Of a stretch of 64,000 nucleotides of DNA, positions 53,627-63,014 are shown in pieces (position 1 is the stretch's first letter; each line of letters starts with the position of its first letter). Both the position numbers and the translations under genes were made by a program. The stretch covers positions 62,001 through 126,000 of the forward strand of contig JAMPCJ010000005.1 of NCBI GenBank assembly GCA_023666275.1. Reading direction: 5' to 3'. The notes below the pieces were generated by a model, which saw only the letters and a list, made by a program, of their open reading frames with translations, was not told the DNA's origin and did no database searches. Source of the DNA: Treponema brennaborense. GTDB taxonomy: Bacteria; Spirochaetota; Spirochaetia; Treponematales; Treponemataceae.

Positions 53627-55372
53627 ATGACATCGCAAAAAAAGAAATCCTCTATTCTGTTATTTTTTTCGTACTATAAACCGCACTGGAAACTGTTCGC
53701 TGTCGATATGTTCTTTGCCTGCGTCATTGCCGCGGTAGATTTATCATTTCCGGTGCTGACTCGATTCACCATGCAGAAATTGCTGCCGAATCAATTGTTT
53801 CGATTTTTCTTTCTTATGATTGCGCTGATGGTAATGCTCTATTTACTGCGTTCGGCAGCGACCTGGCTTGTTACGTATATCGGGCACCTTTTCGGTTCGC
53901 TTGTCGAAGCCGACATGCGGCGCGACCTATTTCTGCACATAGAAAAACAGCCGTTTGCGTTTTTCGATAAAAACAGAACAGGACACATTATGTCCCGCCT
54001 CACCTACGATTTGTTTGAAATAACGGAACTTGCGCACCACGGACCGGAAGATGTATTTCAGTCCATGCTGACGCTTATCGGTTCATTTATCATCATGTTT
54101 TCCATACGCTGGGAACTTGCCGTTACCGTAACGGCTGTCGTTCCGCTGATGATTTTCATTACTTCCACAACCCGCAAATCCATGACGGAAACATCGCGGC
54201 GGGTAAAAGAAAAAACGGCGGAAATCAACGCTTCGCTGGAATCCTGCATTTCCGGCATCAGAGTTACAAAAATTTTCACAAACGAAGATTACGAAAAAAT
54301 GCGTTTCGGCGAAAGCAATGCCGCACACCTGAACGCGAAAGCCGAATATCAAAAGGCAATGGCGGGATTTCATTTTAAAACCGAATTTTTTACCCATATA
54401 CTTTTTGTCATCGTATTAGCCTGCGGCGGAATTTTAATCATGCGCGGCAGCATGCAGGTATCCGACATCGTAGCGGCAAACTTGTTCATAACAGCTTTTC
54501 TTCAGCCGATCCGCCGGCTCACGAATTTCGCGGAACTGTTCACAACCGGAACAGCCGGCTTTCACCGCTTCCGTCAGCTGATGGACACAAACGAACAGAT
54601 TTACGAAAAACCGAATGCGGAAAAACTTTCCGCCGTGCGCGGAGATATTTCCTACGAACATATAACGTTTGGATACGGCAGCCGGCAAGTAATTCTTTCC
54701 GATTTATCGTTCTCGATACAAGCGGGGCAGACAGTCGCGCTTGTAGGACCTTCCGGCGGCGGCAAAACAACAATATGCCATCTTCTGCCGCGTTTTTATG
54801 ACATCACATCCGGACGCATTGCAATTGACGGCACCGACATACGCGACATCACGCTGAAATCACTGCGGCAGCAAATCGGACTTGTTCAGCAGGACGTATT
54901 TTTGTTTGCGGGAACCGTCCGCGAAAACATTGCCTACGGAAAACTCGATGCCACCGACGAAGAAATAATCGAAGCGGCAACGCGTGCAGAAATGCACAAT
55001 GATATCATGAAAATGCCGGACGGCTATAATACCATGGTCGGCGAACACGGCATAAAACTTTCGGGCGGGCAAAAACAGCGCATATCCATTGCACGGATAT
55101 TTCTGAAAAATCCGCCGATTCTTATTTTAGATGAAGCAACATCCGCGCTCGACACCGAAACGGAAATTCACATTCAGCATTCATTCGATGAACTGTCAAA
55201 AGGACGCACAACGCTTGTCATTGCACATCGGCTTTCCACAATACGCAGCGCCGACAAAATTCTTGTAATAGACAACGGACAAATTTGCGAATCGGGCACG
55301 CATGAACAGCTAATCGCAAAAAACGGATTATACAAAAAACTGCACGACGCGCAGTTCAAAGCGTTTTCGTAA
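53627..55372 (+). CDS. ABC exporter, fused membrane and ATPase domains
   Basis: A 581-residue half-transporter of the MsbA/MdlB type. Residues ~15-310 carry six membrane helices (SYYKPHWKLFAVDMFFACVIAAVDL first). The ATPase follows with Walker A LVGPSGGGKTTICHLL, Q-loop QQDVFLFAGTVREN, signature [11 protein letters not shown], Walker B ILILDEATSALD and the H-loop VIAHRLSTI. Such proteins export lipids, peptides or drugs as dimers; a partner gene is not adjacent, so it may be a homodimer. The frame extends 60 codons upstream into the preceding gene, but the start at 53627 is best. Confidence 0.93.
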   Translation: MTSQKKKSSILLFFSYYKPHWKLFAVDMFFACVIAAVDLSFPVLTRFTMQKLLPNQLFRFFFLMIALMVMLYLLRSAATWLVTYIGHLFGSLVEADMRRDLFLHIEKQPFAFFDKNRTGHIMSRLTYDLFEITELAHHGPEDVFQSMLTLIGSFIIMFSIRWELAVTVTAVVPLMIFITSTTRKSMTETSRRVKEKTAEINASLESCISGIRVTKIFTNEDYEKMRFGESNAAHLNAKAEYQKAMAGFHFKTEFFTHILFVIVLACGGILIMRGSMQVSDIVAANLFITAFLQPIRRLTNFAELFTTGTAGFHRFRQLMDTNEQIYEKPNAEKLSAVRGDISYEHITFGYGSRQVILSDLSFSIQAGQTVALVGPSGGGKTTICHLLPRFYDITSGRIAIDGTDIRDITLKSLRQQIGLVQQDVFLFAGTVRENIAYGKLDATDEEIIEAATRAEMHNDIMKMPDGYNTMVGEHGIKLSGGQKQRISIARIFLKNPPILILDEATSALDTETEIHIQHSFDELSKGRTTLVIAHRLSTIRSADKILVIDNGQICESGTHEQLIAKNGLYKKLHDAQFKAFS

Positions 55373-55512
55373 TAAAACAGCGCAGCCGTATTTCCGCACG
55401 GAAAACTTCGCTGCGTACTGCGCGGGGGAATAACTTAAAAAGCAAAACGGAATCAGGCTGAACAGCGAAGCTTCCGGCAAATTTCCGCATCAGCTTTTAC
55501 AGGAGAATAAAA

Positions 55513-56292
55513 ATGGATGCCGCAAATTCAAACACTTCCGTACATACAGACGACACAACGCTGCTGCGCGGACTTGAAGAACTGAATATTCCCGACATTC
55601 CCGATACGGCGCAAAAACTTTCCGCGTATATTCATGAAATAGAACTTTTCAATTCCGCGTATGATTTGACAGGCGCCGCCACACACGAAGATATTGTCGT
55701 CCGCCACATTCTTGACAGCCTTGCGCCGTATTCGGAAATTGCGCAGCTCATCAGCGGACAAAAAAAATATGCCGCACAAACACTTAAAAGCGCCGAAAAC
55801 GTAACAACGGAACATGCCGCACAGAACAGTGCGGCGCAGCATATCGAAACGACGCCGATAATTGCCGACATCGGAAGCGGCGCCGGACTGCCCGGCATTC
55901 CCCTTGCAATATGTTTTCCCGAATGCCGATTTTTCCTTGTGGAACGCATGTCCAAGCGCTGTTCGTTTTTGGAAAACTGCATCGCGGTTCTCGGTTTGAA
56001 AAACACCGTTGTCCGGAACATGCAGGCAGAACGAATTCCGCAGAACAGTTTTAACATCGTCGTTTTCAGAGCTTTCAGACCGCTTGATAAAAAAATAACG
56101 CGCATATTGCTGAGAACGCTTGCTCCGAACGGATATCTTGCAGCATACAAAGCCAAAACGGAAAAAATACATGCAGAAATGACCGCAATTTCCGCACAAA
56201 TACCGGAATGGGAATGCAGGAAAATTCATGTTCCGTTTTTGCCTGACGCGGAACGACATCTTGTCATCATTCCGGCGGCAAAAAAACAGTAA
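55513..56292 (+). CDS. rsmG: 16S rRNA (guanine-527 N7)-methyltransferase
   Basis: A 259-residue SAM-dependent enzyme that methylates G527 of 16S rRNA. It has NSAYDLTGAATHEDIVVRHILDSL, the SAM-binding ADIGSGAGLPGIPLAI, FLVERMSKRCSFLEN and a VFRAFRPL segment, as in RsmG/GidB. A family-atypical hydrophilic insert (about residues 76-113, rich in Ala/Thr/Gln) sits before the SAM motif, making it longer than the usual ~210. AGGAG lies 8 nt before the ATG. Confidence 0.94.
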   Translation: MDAANSNTSVHTDDTTLLRGLEELNIPDIPDTAQKLSAYIHEIELFNSAYDLTGAATHEDIVVRHILDSLAPYSEIAQLISGQKKYAAQTLKSAENVTTEHAAQNSAAQHIETTPIIADIGSGAGLPGIPLAICFPECRFFLVERMSKRCSFLENCIAVLGLKNTVVRNMQAERIPQNSFNIVVFRAFRPLDKKITRILLRTLAPNGYLAAYKAKTEKIHAEMTAISAQIPEWECRKIHVPFLPDAERHLVIIPAAKKQ

Positions 56293-56405
56293 AACGGAAT
56301 TGCAAAATTTTATCGGCAGCGGGAAAATTCGGCTTCCAGAAAACGCTTGATGCCCGTGTCTGCTGCGTACAAGCAATTCCTCCGCGGCAGCGGGGCCGGT
56401 TATTA

Positions 56406-57764
56406 TTATTTTGCCGAAAGCGGAACAGTATCCACTTTCGCGAGAATTTTTACAAGCGAATGTTTTTCGATAAGATCCAGAGGACGCCCATCGGCATATT
56501 TGCGGGCTTCATCGGTATAGGTGCCGGCAGTAAAACAAATTCCCCGTCCGGCTTTTGCATCCCGCAGGCGTCCGTGAAAATCACGAACGAACAATTCGCC
56601 GGTAGAACCGGTCGTTCTGTAAAAACGGAACACGACAGTATCTTCCCATTTATCGGTTTCTATTTCCGTAAGAAGTTCCGCATATTCCGTCTGAACAACA
56701 ATGTCGATGATCCGCACACGCGAATGACGGAAATACGAAAGTGCAACTTTGCGGCACAGCGCGACAAAATCACTGTTGCCGGACACAAGATATATTTGAA
56801 GATTTTTATTTTGATTCAATTCCTGATAGCGCGTAATCAATACGGGAACATCTTTGTATGTCGGCGCAACATTCTGAATTTCTTTAAGCAGCGCAAGTCC
56901 GTGCGATATATCATTTGTTTTCAAATAAACTTGCGCAAGCCGGTATCTGATATTCGTCTGCAAATCAACCGGCGCCGTTGTATGCCGCAGCCCTATTTCA
57001 AAATCCTGCACGGCTTTTTCATTGCGGTTCGCGTTGGAATGGATTGTACCGGACGCCAGACATGATCTCGCTCCGAACTCCGGATCCGCGCGCAAATGCG
57101 TGAACAATTTCAGCGCACGGTCGGTATTTCCCGTTTCATACAAAGCATCCGCCATATCAAACAGAAGCTCTTTGTTTTCCGGATGCGTGTCAAGCGCACG
57201 CTTCAAATATAAAATAGATTCTTTAAAATTGTGGTTGCCGTACAAAGCCATTCCGGCATACATATATGTATCGGAAACTTCCGGATTTACGGCTATGGCT
57301 TTTTTCAAAACAGGAATAGCTTTTTCGTATTCTTTATTCTGCAAAAGCGTCTGGCCAAGATAATAATTCACTTCAAAATCATTCGGAACATATTGTTTTG
57401 CCTGCGTCAGCGCACGCAGTGCATCCGCCGGACGGTTCAATTTCACCGCGCAAACGCCGAGCCGGACGGCAACTCCCGCAGCTTCGGAAGCAGAATGTGC
57501 CTGCAGCACGTTAAGCAATGTTTCCAGAAGCGGCAGCGCTTTATCCCATCGCTGTTCTTTATAGTATAAATCGGAAAGATCTTTTAAACCGCTGACATTG
57601 TGAGGATCGGCAGAAAGCTTTTTCGTTGCTTCCCTGATAATAATCTGCCGTGATTTCTGCTTTTCTTTGCCTTTGCGCCCGTTTTTCGAGCCGCCGATAA
57701 AAGACAAAATAACAATGACCGCCGCCACTGCCACAATCACAATCAATATAAGGATAGGATCCAT
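56406..57764 (-). CDS. Membrane-anchored TPR protein with a C-terminal Mrr-like domain
   Basis: A 452-residue protein. One N-terminal helix (residues ~4-26) is followed by a basic stretch (NGRKGKEKQKSR), so the bulk probably lies in the cytoplasm. About eight TPR units fill residues ~55-310 (for example YYLGQTLLQNKEYEKAIPVL). The C-terminal ~110 residues (VRIIDIVVQTEYAELL, GRLRDAKAGRGICFTAGTYT, EARKYADGRPLDLIEKHSLV) match the core of Mrr/restriction-endonuclease-like domains; the usual D-ExK catalytic set is not clear, so it may only bind DNA. A consensus promoter places transcription start at the ATG. Confidence 0.75.
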   Translation of the reverse strand: MDPILILIVIVAVAAVIVILSFIGGSKNGRKGKEKQKSRQIIIREATKKLSADPHNVSGLKDLSDLYYKEQRWDKALPLLETLLNVLQAHSASEAAGVAVRLGVCAVKLNRPADALRALTQAKQYVPNDFEVNYYLGQTLLQNKEYEKAIPVLKKAIAVNPEVSDTYMYAGMALYGNHNFKESILYLKRALDTHPENKELLFDMADALYETGNTDRALKLFTHLRADPEFGARSCLASGTIHSNANRNEKAVQDFEIGLRHTTAPVDLQTNIRYRLAQVYLKTNDISHGLALLKEIQNVAPTYKDVPVLITRYQELNQNKNLQIYLVSGNSDFVALCRKVALSYFRHSRVRIIDIVVQTEYAELLTEIETDKWEDTVVFRFYRTTGSTGELFVRDFHGRLRDAKAGRGICFTAGTYTDEARKYADGRPLDLIEKHSLVKILAKVDTVPLSAK

Positions 57765-57770
57765 GTTTAT

Positions 57771-57799
57771 ATTATGCCGTTCATTTCGGCAGGTGTCAA
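57771..57799 (-). promoter_or_regulatory. Leaderless promoter of the TPR-Mrr gene
   Basis: On the minus strand, a perfect TTGACA (57799-57794), 17 bp and CATAAT (57776-57771) end 6 nt before the ATG. This is the clearest leaderless promoter in the window. Confidence 0.75.
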
Positions 57800-57851
57800 T
57801 AAAATCACTTGTGAATGCCGCGCTTTTCCGGAATTATGCACGGACAATATC

Positions 57852-57880
57852 TTGATACCGATTTCATTATGCGCTATACT
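57852..57880 (+). promoter_or_regulatory. fusA promoter
   Basis: TTGATA (57852-57857), 17 bp and TATACT (57875-57880). The predicted start coincides with an ATG at 57888 that opens a 78-codon frame ending just inside fusA. Confidence 0.65.
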
Positions 57881-57887
57881 GTAAAAA

Positions 57888-58124
57888 ATGTTCATAAAAA
57901 CAATCTTTGCGGGGCGTCGATTCCCGAAAACGGTTGTTTTATCTGCGCAAGCGAACATGCATAAAGACAGTTTTCGGTATAAACTGCCGGTTGCAGGAAG
58001 CCGTGCTGTTTCGGCGGCTGCTTGTAAATCTTCATATTCCGCATATAATTGCAGAATACGCGTCTGTCCGCAGATGCATACGCAAAATCCCTTTATAGCG
58101 AGGTACATATATTATGAGCTTTGA
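57888..58124 (+). CDS. Possible leaderless upstream ORF before fusA
   Basis: A 78-codon frame whose ATG is 7 nt after the fusA promoter -10 box, exactly where leaderless genes of this window start. Its stop overlaps the fusA start by 11 nt, so ribosomes finishing it could pass to fusA. The product ([17 protein letters not shown]...) is basic, with no recognised domain, signal or membrane helix. It could equally be a chance frame within the fusA leader. Confidence 0.25.
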   Translation: MFIKTIFAGRRFPKTVVLSAQANMHKDSFRYKLPVAGSRAVSAAACKSSYSAYNCRIRVCPQMHTQNPFIARYIYYEL

Positions 58125-60207
58125 TATTTCCAAAATGAGAAATATCGGTATCAGCGCCCATATCGACTCCGGTAAGACAACTTTGTCAGAACGTATTTTG
58201 TTCTATTGCGATAAAATTCACGCAATTCATGAAGTTCGCGGCAAAGACGGCGTCGGCGCTGTTATGGACAACATGGAATTGGAACGCGAACGAGGAATCA
58301 CCATTCAGTCGGCGTCAACGCAGGTAAAATGGCAGGATTATACGTTCAACGTTATCGATACTCCCGGACACGTTGACTTCACCGTTGAAGTAGAACGCTC
58401 GCTCCGCGTTCTTGACGGCGCAATTCTTGTTTTGTGTTCCGTCGGCGGCGTACAGTCGCAGTCAATCACCGTTGACCGTCAGCTGAAACGCTATCATGTT
58501 CCGCGCATCGCGTTTGTGAACAAATGCGACCGCACCGGAGCCAATCCGTTCAGAGTTTGCAACCAGCTCCGCGAAAAACTGGGACTCAACGCGCACATGA
58601 TGGAAATTCCGATAGGGCTTGAAGACAAACTTGAAGGCGTCGTTGATTTGATTTCGATGAAAGCGCTTTATTTCGAAGGAGAAAGCGGAACGGATATCCG
58701 CAGCGCGGAAATTCCGGCACATTTGAAAGCGGATGCGGAAAAATATCGCGAAAGCCTGCTCGATGCGGCTTCAATGTTCAGCGACGAATTGATGGAAGCC
58801 GTGCTTGAGGGAAATGTTTCGGAAGACATGATAAACGCTGCCATCCGCAAAGGAACATTGGCGGAACAATTTGTCCCTGTGTACCTCGGTTCCGCATACA
58901 AAAACAAAGGCATTCAGCCGCTGCTCGACGGCGTTATAAAATTTCTGCCGGATCCGACGGAAGTAAAGAATATTGCGCTTGACCTCGACAATAACGAAGC
59001 TCCGGTCGAGCTGAAATGCGATGAAAAACTGCCGTGTGTTTCGCTTGGTTTCAAACTGGAAGACGGACAGTACGGACAGCTGACGTATGTCCGCATTTAT
59101 CAAGGCTGCATCAAAAAAGGCGACGAGCTGTACAACACGCGCTCCCACAAAAAATTCAAAGTCGGGCGGCTTGTACGCATGAATTCCGCCTCTATGGAAG
59201 ACATAAACGAAGGCGTCCCCGGCGATATTGTGGCATTATTCGGCATCGACTGTGCATCCGGCGACACATTCTGCGGAAACGGATTGAATTATGCGATGAC
59301 ATCAATGTTTGTACCCTCTCCGGTTATTTCTCTGTCAATCACGCCGAAAGATAAAAAAGCCGCGGATCAAATGGCAAAAGCCCTGAACCGCTTTACAAAA
59401 GAAGATCCTACGTTCCAAACATACGTTGATCCCGAATCGAATCAAACGATTATCAAAGGCATGGGCGAACTGCATCTCGACGTATACGTGGAACGAATGC
59501 GCCGTGAATATAACTGCGATGTTGAAACCGGAATGCCGCAGGTTGCGTACCGTGAAACAGTTACACAGCAGGCGGACTTTAACTATACGCACAAAAAGCA
59601 GACAGGCGGTTCGGGACAGTACGGCCGCGTTGCGGGTATTATGGAACCGCTTGAAGGCAAAGATTACGAATTTGTCGATGCTATCAAAGGCGGCGCCATA
59701 CCGAACGAATACATTCCGTCCTGCGACAAAGGTTTCCGCGCATCATTGGCAAAAGGTTCGCTGATCGGCTTTCCGATTGTCGGCGTAAAACTTACTATAA
59801 ACGACGGTCAGTCCCATCCTGTGGACTCTTCCGACATAGCGTTCCAGCAGGCGGCAATCGGCGCATTCCGCGAAGCATACGCAAAAGCAAAGCCGTGCAT
59901 CATGGAGCCGATCATGAAAGTTTCCGTCGAAGGTCCGACGGAATTCCAAGGAAATATTTTTGCTTCAATCAACCAAAGACGGGGCATTATCGTTTCGTCC
60001 ACGGAAGACGGCAATTTTTCACGCGTTGATGCGGAAGTTCCGCTGAGCGAAATGTTCGGATATTCAACGGTTTTGCGTTCTCTTACGCAGGGAAAAGCGG
60101 AATTTTCCATGGAATTCCTCAAGTACGGAAAAGTTCCGAACGCCATTTCCGAAAAACTCATCGCCGAGTATCAGGAAAAGAAACGCAAAGAACAGCAGGG
60201 AAAATAA
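58114..60207 (+). CDS. fusA: Elongation factor G (mitochondrial-like spirochaete type)
   Basis: A 697-residue translational GTPase that moves the ribosome after peptide transfer. It has G1 AHIDSGKTT, switch [12 protein letters not shown]3 DTPGHVDF, G4 NKCD, and domains II-V in normal order ([31 protein letters not shown]). The Ser in AHIDSGKTT and overall sequence match the spirochaete/mitochondrial EFG1 branch rather than the common bacterial FusA; a second EF-G elsewhere is likely. GAGG lies about 12 nt before the ATG. It is followed by a small ATPase at 15 bp. Confidence 0.95.
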   Translation: MSFDISKMRNIGISAHIDSGKTTLSERILFYCDKIHAIHEVRGKDGVGAVMDNMELERERGITIQSASTQVKWQDYTFNVIDTPGHVDFTVEVERSLRVLDGAILVLCSVGGVQSQSITVDRQLKRYHVPRIAFVNKCDRTGANPFRVCNQLREKLGLNAHMMEIPIGLEDKLEGVVDLISMKALYFEGESGTDIRSAEIPAHLKADAEKYRESLLDAASMFSDELMEAVLEGNVSEDMINAAIRKGTLAEQFVPVYLGSAYKNKGIQPLLDGVIKFLPDPTEVKNIALDLDNNEAPVELKCDEKLPCVSLGFKLEDGQYGQLTYVRIYQGCIKKGDELYNTRSHKKFKVGRLVRMNSASMEDINEGVPGDIVALFGIDCASGDTFCGNGLNYAMTSMFVPSPVISLSITPKDKKAADQMAKALNRFTKEDPTFQTYVDPESNQTIIKGMGELHLDVYVERMRREYNCDVETGMPQVAYRETVTQQADFNYTHKKQTGGSGQYGRVAGIMEPLEGKDYEFVDAIKGGAIPNEYIPSCDKGFRASLAKGSLIGFPIVGVKLTINDGQSHPVDSSDIAFQQAAIGAFREAYAKAKPCIMEPIMKVSVEGPTEFQGNIFASINQRRGIIVSSTEDGNFSRVDAEVPLSEMFGYSTVLRSLTQGKAEFSMEFLKYGKVPNAISEKLIAEYQEKKRKEQQGK

Positions 60208-60222
60208 AACAAGGAGTGAGCG

Positions 60223-60885
60223 ATGGGTAAACAAGAACTTATTGACCGCAGTCCTGTCCGTTTTTTTGAAAAAGCTACAAACGGCGGACTCAAAGCAGGC
60301 GAAATCGGCGTTTTGGCGTCAAAAAAAGGACTCGGAAAAACTTCTGTCTTGGTTCAAATCGGGCTTGATATGCTTCTTCAGGATAAAAAAGTTGTCCACG
60401 TATCGTTCAATCAGCAGACGCTGCGTGTCATGACTTGGTACGAAGATATTTTCAATGAAATGGCAAAGAAAAAAGCTATCATAAATCTCGGAGAACTGAA
60501 AACGGAATTGAATAAAAACCGCATTGTTCTTAATTTTAATCAAGATGCCGTTTCTTCGGAACAAATTGTAAGCACGCTGCGTGCGCTTGCTTCCGGCGGG
60601 ATACGCACCGACGCACTGATTATTGACGGCGTTGATTTCAGCAAGGTTTCGGAAGCGAAAATCAACGTGCTCAAGGAATATGCAAAAGAAGCGCAGATGG
60701 TTATCTGGTTCAGCTGCAATACGGAAAGCACGCTGCCGGATGCACTTGCGCATGCCGATGCGGTAATTCATCTCGAACAAAAACCGGATGCAATAGAAAT
60801 GGTTGTTGAAAATATCCGCGGGGAAGCGCTTAAAAATTCGAATTTAAAACTTGATTCAAAAACGCTTCTTATTGCGGAAAAATAG
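60223..60885 (+). CDS. RecA-fold ATPase-like protein of unknown function
   Basis: A 220-residue protein with a RecA/DnaB-like core. The loop ASKKGLGKTSVLVQIGLDML sits where Walker A is expected but has Ser in place of the first Gly; ALIIDGVDFSKV is the Walker B-like strand and VIWFSCNTES the sensor strand. It resembles KaiC- or RadA-like ATPases trimmed to one domain. AAGGAG precedes the ATG by 6 nt, and it lies 15 bp after fusA, so it is co-transcribed with it. The association with EF-G suggests a conserved pair, but no function is known to me. Confidence 0.7.
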   Translation: MGKQELIDRSPVRFFEKATNGGLKAGEIGVLASKKGLGKTSVLVQIGLDMLLQDKKVVHVSFNQQTLRVMTWYEDIFNEMAKKKAIINLGELKTELNKNRIVLNFNQDAVSSEQIVSTLRALASGGIRTDALIIDGVDFSKVSEAKINVLKEYAKEAQMVIWFSCNTESTLPDALAHADAVIHLEQKPDAIEMVVENIRGEALKNSNLKLDSKTLLIAEK

Positions 60886-60898
60886 CTGTCTGCAAAAT

Positions 60899-60944
60899 AA
60901 AAAGCCGCCCGCCGGAATTTTAAAAATTTCTGCGGGCGGCTTTT
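60899..60944. terminator. Bidirectional terminator
   Basis: AAAAGCCGCCCGC and GCGGGCGGCTTTT form a 13-bp stem with A- and T-runs on both sides, between convergent genes. Confidence 0.9.
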
Positions 60945-60947
60945 CTA

Positions 60948-62687
60948 TTATTTTTTATACTGTCGTTTTACTTTTTTTGTCGTGGTCATTTCAAGCGGAG
61001 CTTTCAGCAGCGTTATCTTGCCGATACGGGCATAAGGCTGCGCGGCTTTATTCACTTTGTTTACAATATTTTCAACCGCAGTGCGTACAGCGGCTTCCGA
61101 TTCCGCAGCACCGCGGACAACGCCGAGTTTTTTCAGCAAGCTATCCGACGGATACACGAGCGCTTCTATTCCTTCGGATTTTGTTTGTTCGTCCATAATG
61201 AAGCCCTGCACGGTTATCTGTTCGATATCGTCGTACAATTGGAATGCATTTTCTATTTCTTCGGGGAAGACGTTTTTTCCGCCCGATGTAACAATCATGT
61301 TTTTTGCTCTGCCCGCAAGATACAGGAAATTTTCGTTGTCGAGTTTTCCGAGATCGCCCGTTTTGAACCAGCCGTCTTCGGTAAAAACGGCGGCAGTTTC
61401 TTCCGGCATGTTGTAATATCCGAGCATAACCATAGGACCTTTTACTTGTATCTCGCCGACGCCGTTTTCATCCGCATCTGCAATCCGCATTTCCATGTAC
61501 GGCGCAAAGTATCTTCCGACGCTTTTGATTTTGAAATGCTCTTTCGGATTAAGCGCAATAATCGGCGAGGTTTCTGTCAAACCGTAGCCTTGGATAAAAT
61601 CGATGCCCATTTCGTTATATACGCGAAACACGCTCGGAGCAAGCGGACCGCCGCCGCAAATCGCGATTCTCAGCGAGCCGAGGCTTGCTTTGTTCAAAAC
61701 GGATTTAAATAGTATCCGTCCGGGATTCACGCCGAATATTTTTTTCACGAAGTACGAAATTGCCATAAGCATTTTCATCAATCCGTAAACTGCCGCGCCT
61801 TTTGCGCGGATTCCTTTGAGAATGCCGGCAAGCAATTTATTAAACAGCAGCGGCACGCCCAGCAGCATAGTTATTTTTCCGTCTTTCAATTCCCTCAGCA
61901 TTGAAGAAACAGCCATTGATTTGCCGAACACTATTTCCGCGCCGACGGAAAGACTTTCGAGAAATACTGCCAGCATCGTATATGCGTGATGAATCGGAAG
62001 CAGCGCATAAAAAACATCTGTGCAATAAATAGCAAGATTGGTCTGCGCAATATAGCAATCCGAAACAAGATTGCGATGCGTAAGCATAACGCCTTTCGGT
62101 GTGCCGGTCGTTCCCGATGTAAACAGAATTGCCGCGACATCCTGCTCGGAAGCAGTGACAGCAGCCGGGGATTGTTCTGTTTCCAGCAAATATACGTAGC
62201 GTTCGGGATATTTTTTATTCAGAGAATATACTTGCATATCAAAAGAGGCAATGTTCGATTTTTCCGAAAAGTATTCGAACTTTTCTTCATCGACAAAGAA
62301 TAATTTCGGTTCAGCCGCACGAAGCAAATTTTCAATTTCATTATCATGCAGCGCGTAATCTATCGGAACAATAATGCCGCCGGCTGTCAGCGCGGCAAGA
62401 TACACGGTTCCCCATTCCGGAGAATTTTTTCCGGACACAGCGATGCGGTCGCCTTTTTTTATGCCGGCGGACAGCATCCAGTCCGCCAGTTTTTCTGTAT
62501 TCCGCAGCACCTGCGAATATGTAAGCGTATTGCGCTCCGGCAGGAATTCCGTAAAGCACGGACGGTCGGGGAAACGTGCCGCCGTAATTCTGAACATCTC
62601 AGGCAATGTCGGCCATTCGCCTGCAAAAAATTTGCCTTTAAAATCCTGCAAGAAAGAAAACGGCGTTTCTGTCCGCGGCTGTTTCAT
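60948..62687 (-). CDS. Long-chain acyl-CoA synthetase (AMP-forming)
   Basis: A 579-residue adenylate-forming enzyme that activates fatty acids to acyl-CoA. Core motifs are ILFTSGTTGTPKGVMLTHRN (AMP binding), YGLTETSPIIALNP, GWFKTGDLGKLD and the C-terminal KVKRQYKK lysine region. Spirochaetes of this type scavenge host fatty acids, and a ligase of this family feeds them into phospholipids. The start at 62687 has TAGGAG 6 nt upstream. It converges on the ATPase with a strong terminator between. Confidence 0.93.
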   Translation of the reverse strand: MKQPRTETPFSFLQDFKGKFFAGEWPTLPEMFRITAARFPDRPCFTEFLPERNTLTYSQVLRNTEKLADWMLSAGIKKGDRIAVSGKNSPEWGTVYLAALTAGGIIVPIDYALHDNEIENLLRAAEPKLFFVDEEKFEYFSEKSNIASFDMQVYSLNKKYPERYVYLLETEQSPAAVTASEQDVAAILFTSGTTGTPKGVMLTHRNLVSDCYIAQTNLAIYCTDVFYALLPIHHAYTMLAVFLESLSVGAEIVFGKSMAVSSMLRELKDGKITMLLGVPLLFNKLLAGILKGIRAKGAAVYGLMKMLMAISYFVKKIFGVNPGRILFKSVLNKASLGSLRIAICGGGPLAPSVFRVYNEMGIDFIQGYGLTETSPIIALNPKEHFKIKSVGRYFAPYMEMRIADADENGVGEIQVKGPMVMLGYYNMPEETAAVFTEDGWFKTGDLGKLDNENFLYLAGRAKNMIVTSGGKNVFPEEIENAFQLYDDIEQITVQGFIMDEQTKSEGIEALVYPSDSLLKKLGVVRGAAESEAAVRTAVENIVNKVNKAAQPYARIGKITLLKAPLEMTTTKKVKRQYKK

Positions 62688-62879
62688 ATCGGCTCCTATC
62701 AAATAAATGAATATCTGCAATTTAAAACTGCCGCACAGACACACGTCAGTTTTATCTGCCGTTTGCGCACAAATTATTTTAATCGGCACATTTTTCTGCA
62801 CAGGCGGCATAATTCATTTTCGGAAATTGATATTTCCTGCGATTTTTATTTCGCAGAAAACTTATTATACCATGATACT

Positions 62880-63008
62880 ATGAAAAATTATCGGCGGGAA
62901 ACGATAATTTTATTTGTGGATATTTATGTTATTCTATTATATACTGCCGAAAAATTACCGAAAATAAAATTCGCAGGGAAATGCATGCCGCGAAATTTCG
63001 CAGAATAA
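62880..63008 (+). CDS. Possible small ORF before the NlpC/P60 gene
   Basis: A 42-codon frame (MKNYRRETIILFVDIYVILLY...) with one hydrophobic segment that could be a membrane helix, ending 6 nt before the next ATG, which itself has no Shine-Dalgarno. No Shine-Dalgarno is seen for this one either. Either a coupling leader or chance. Confidence 0.25.
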   Translation: MKNYRRETIILFVDIYVILLYTAEKLPKIKFAGKCMPRNFAE

Positions 63009-63014
63009 ATAATT

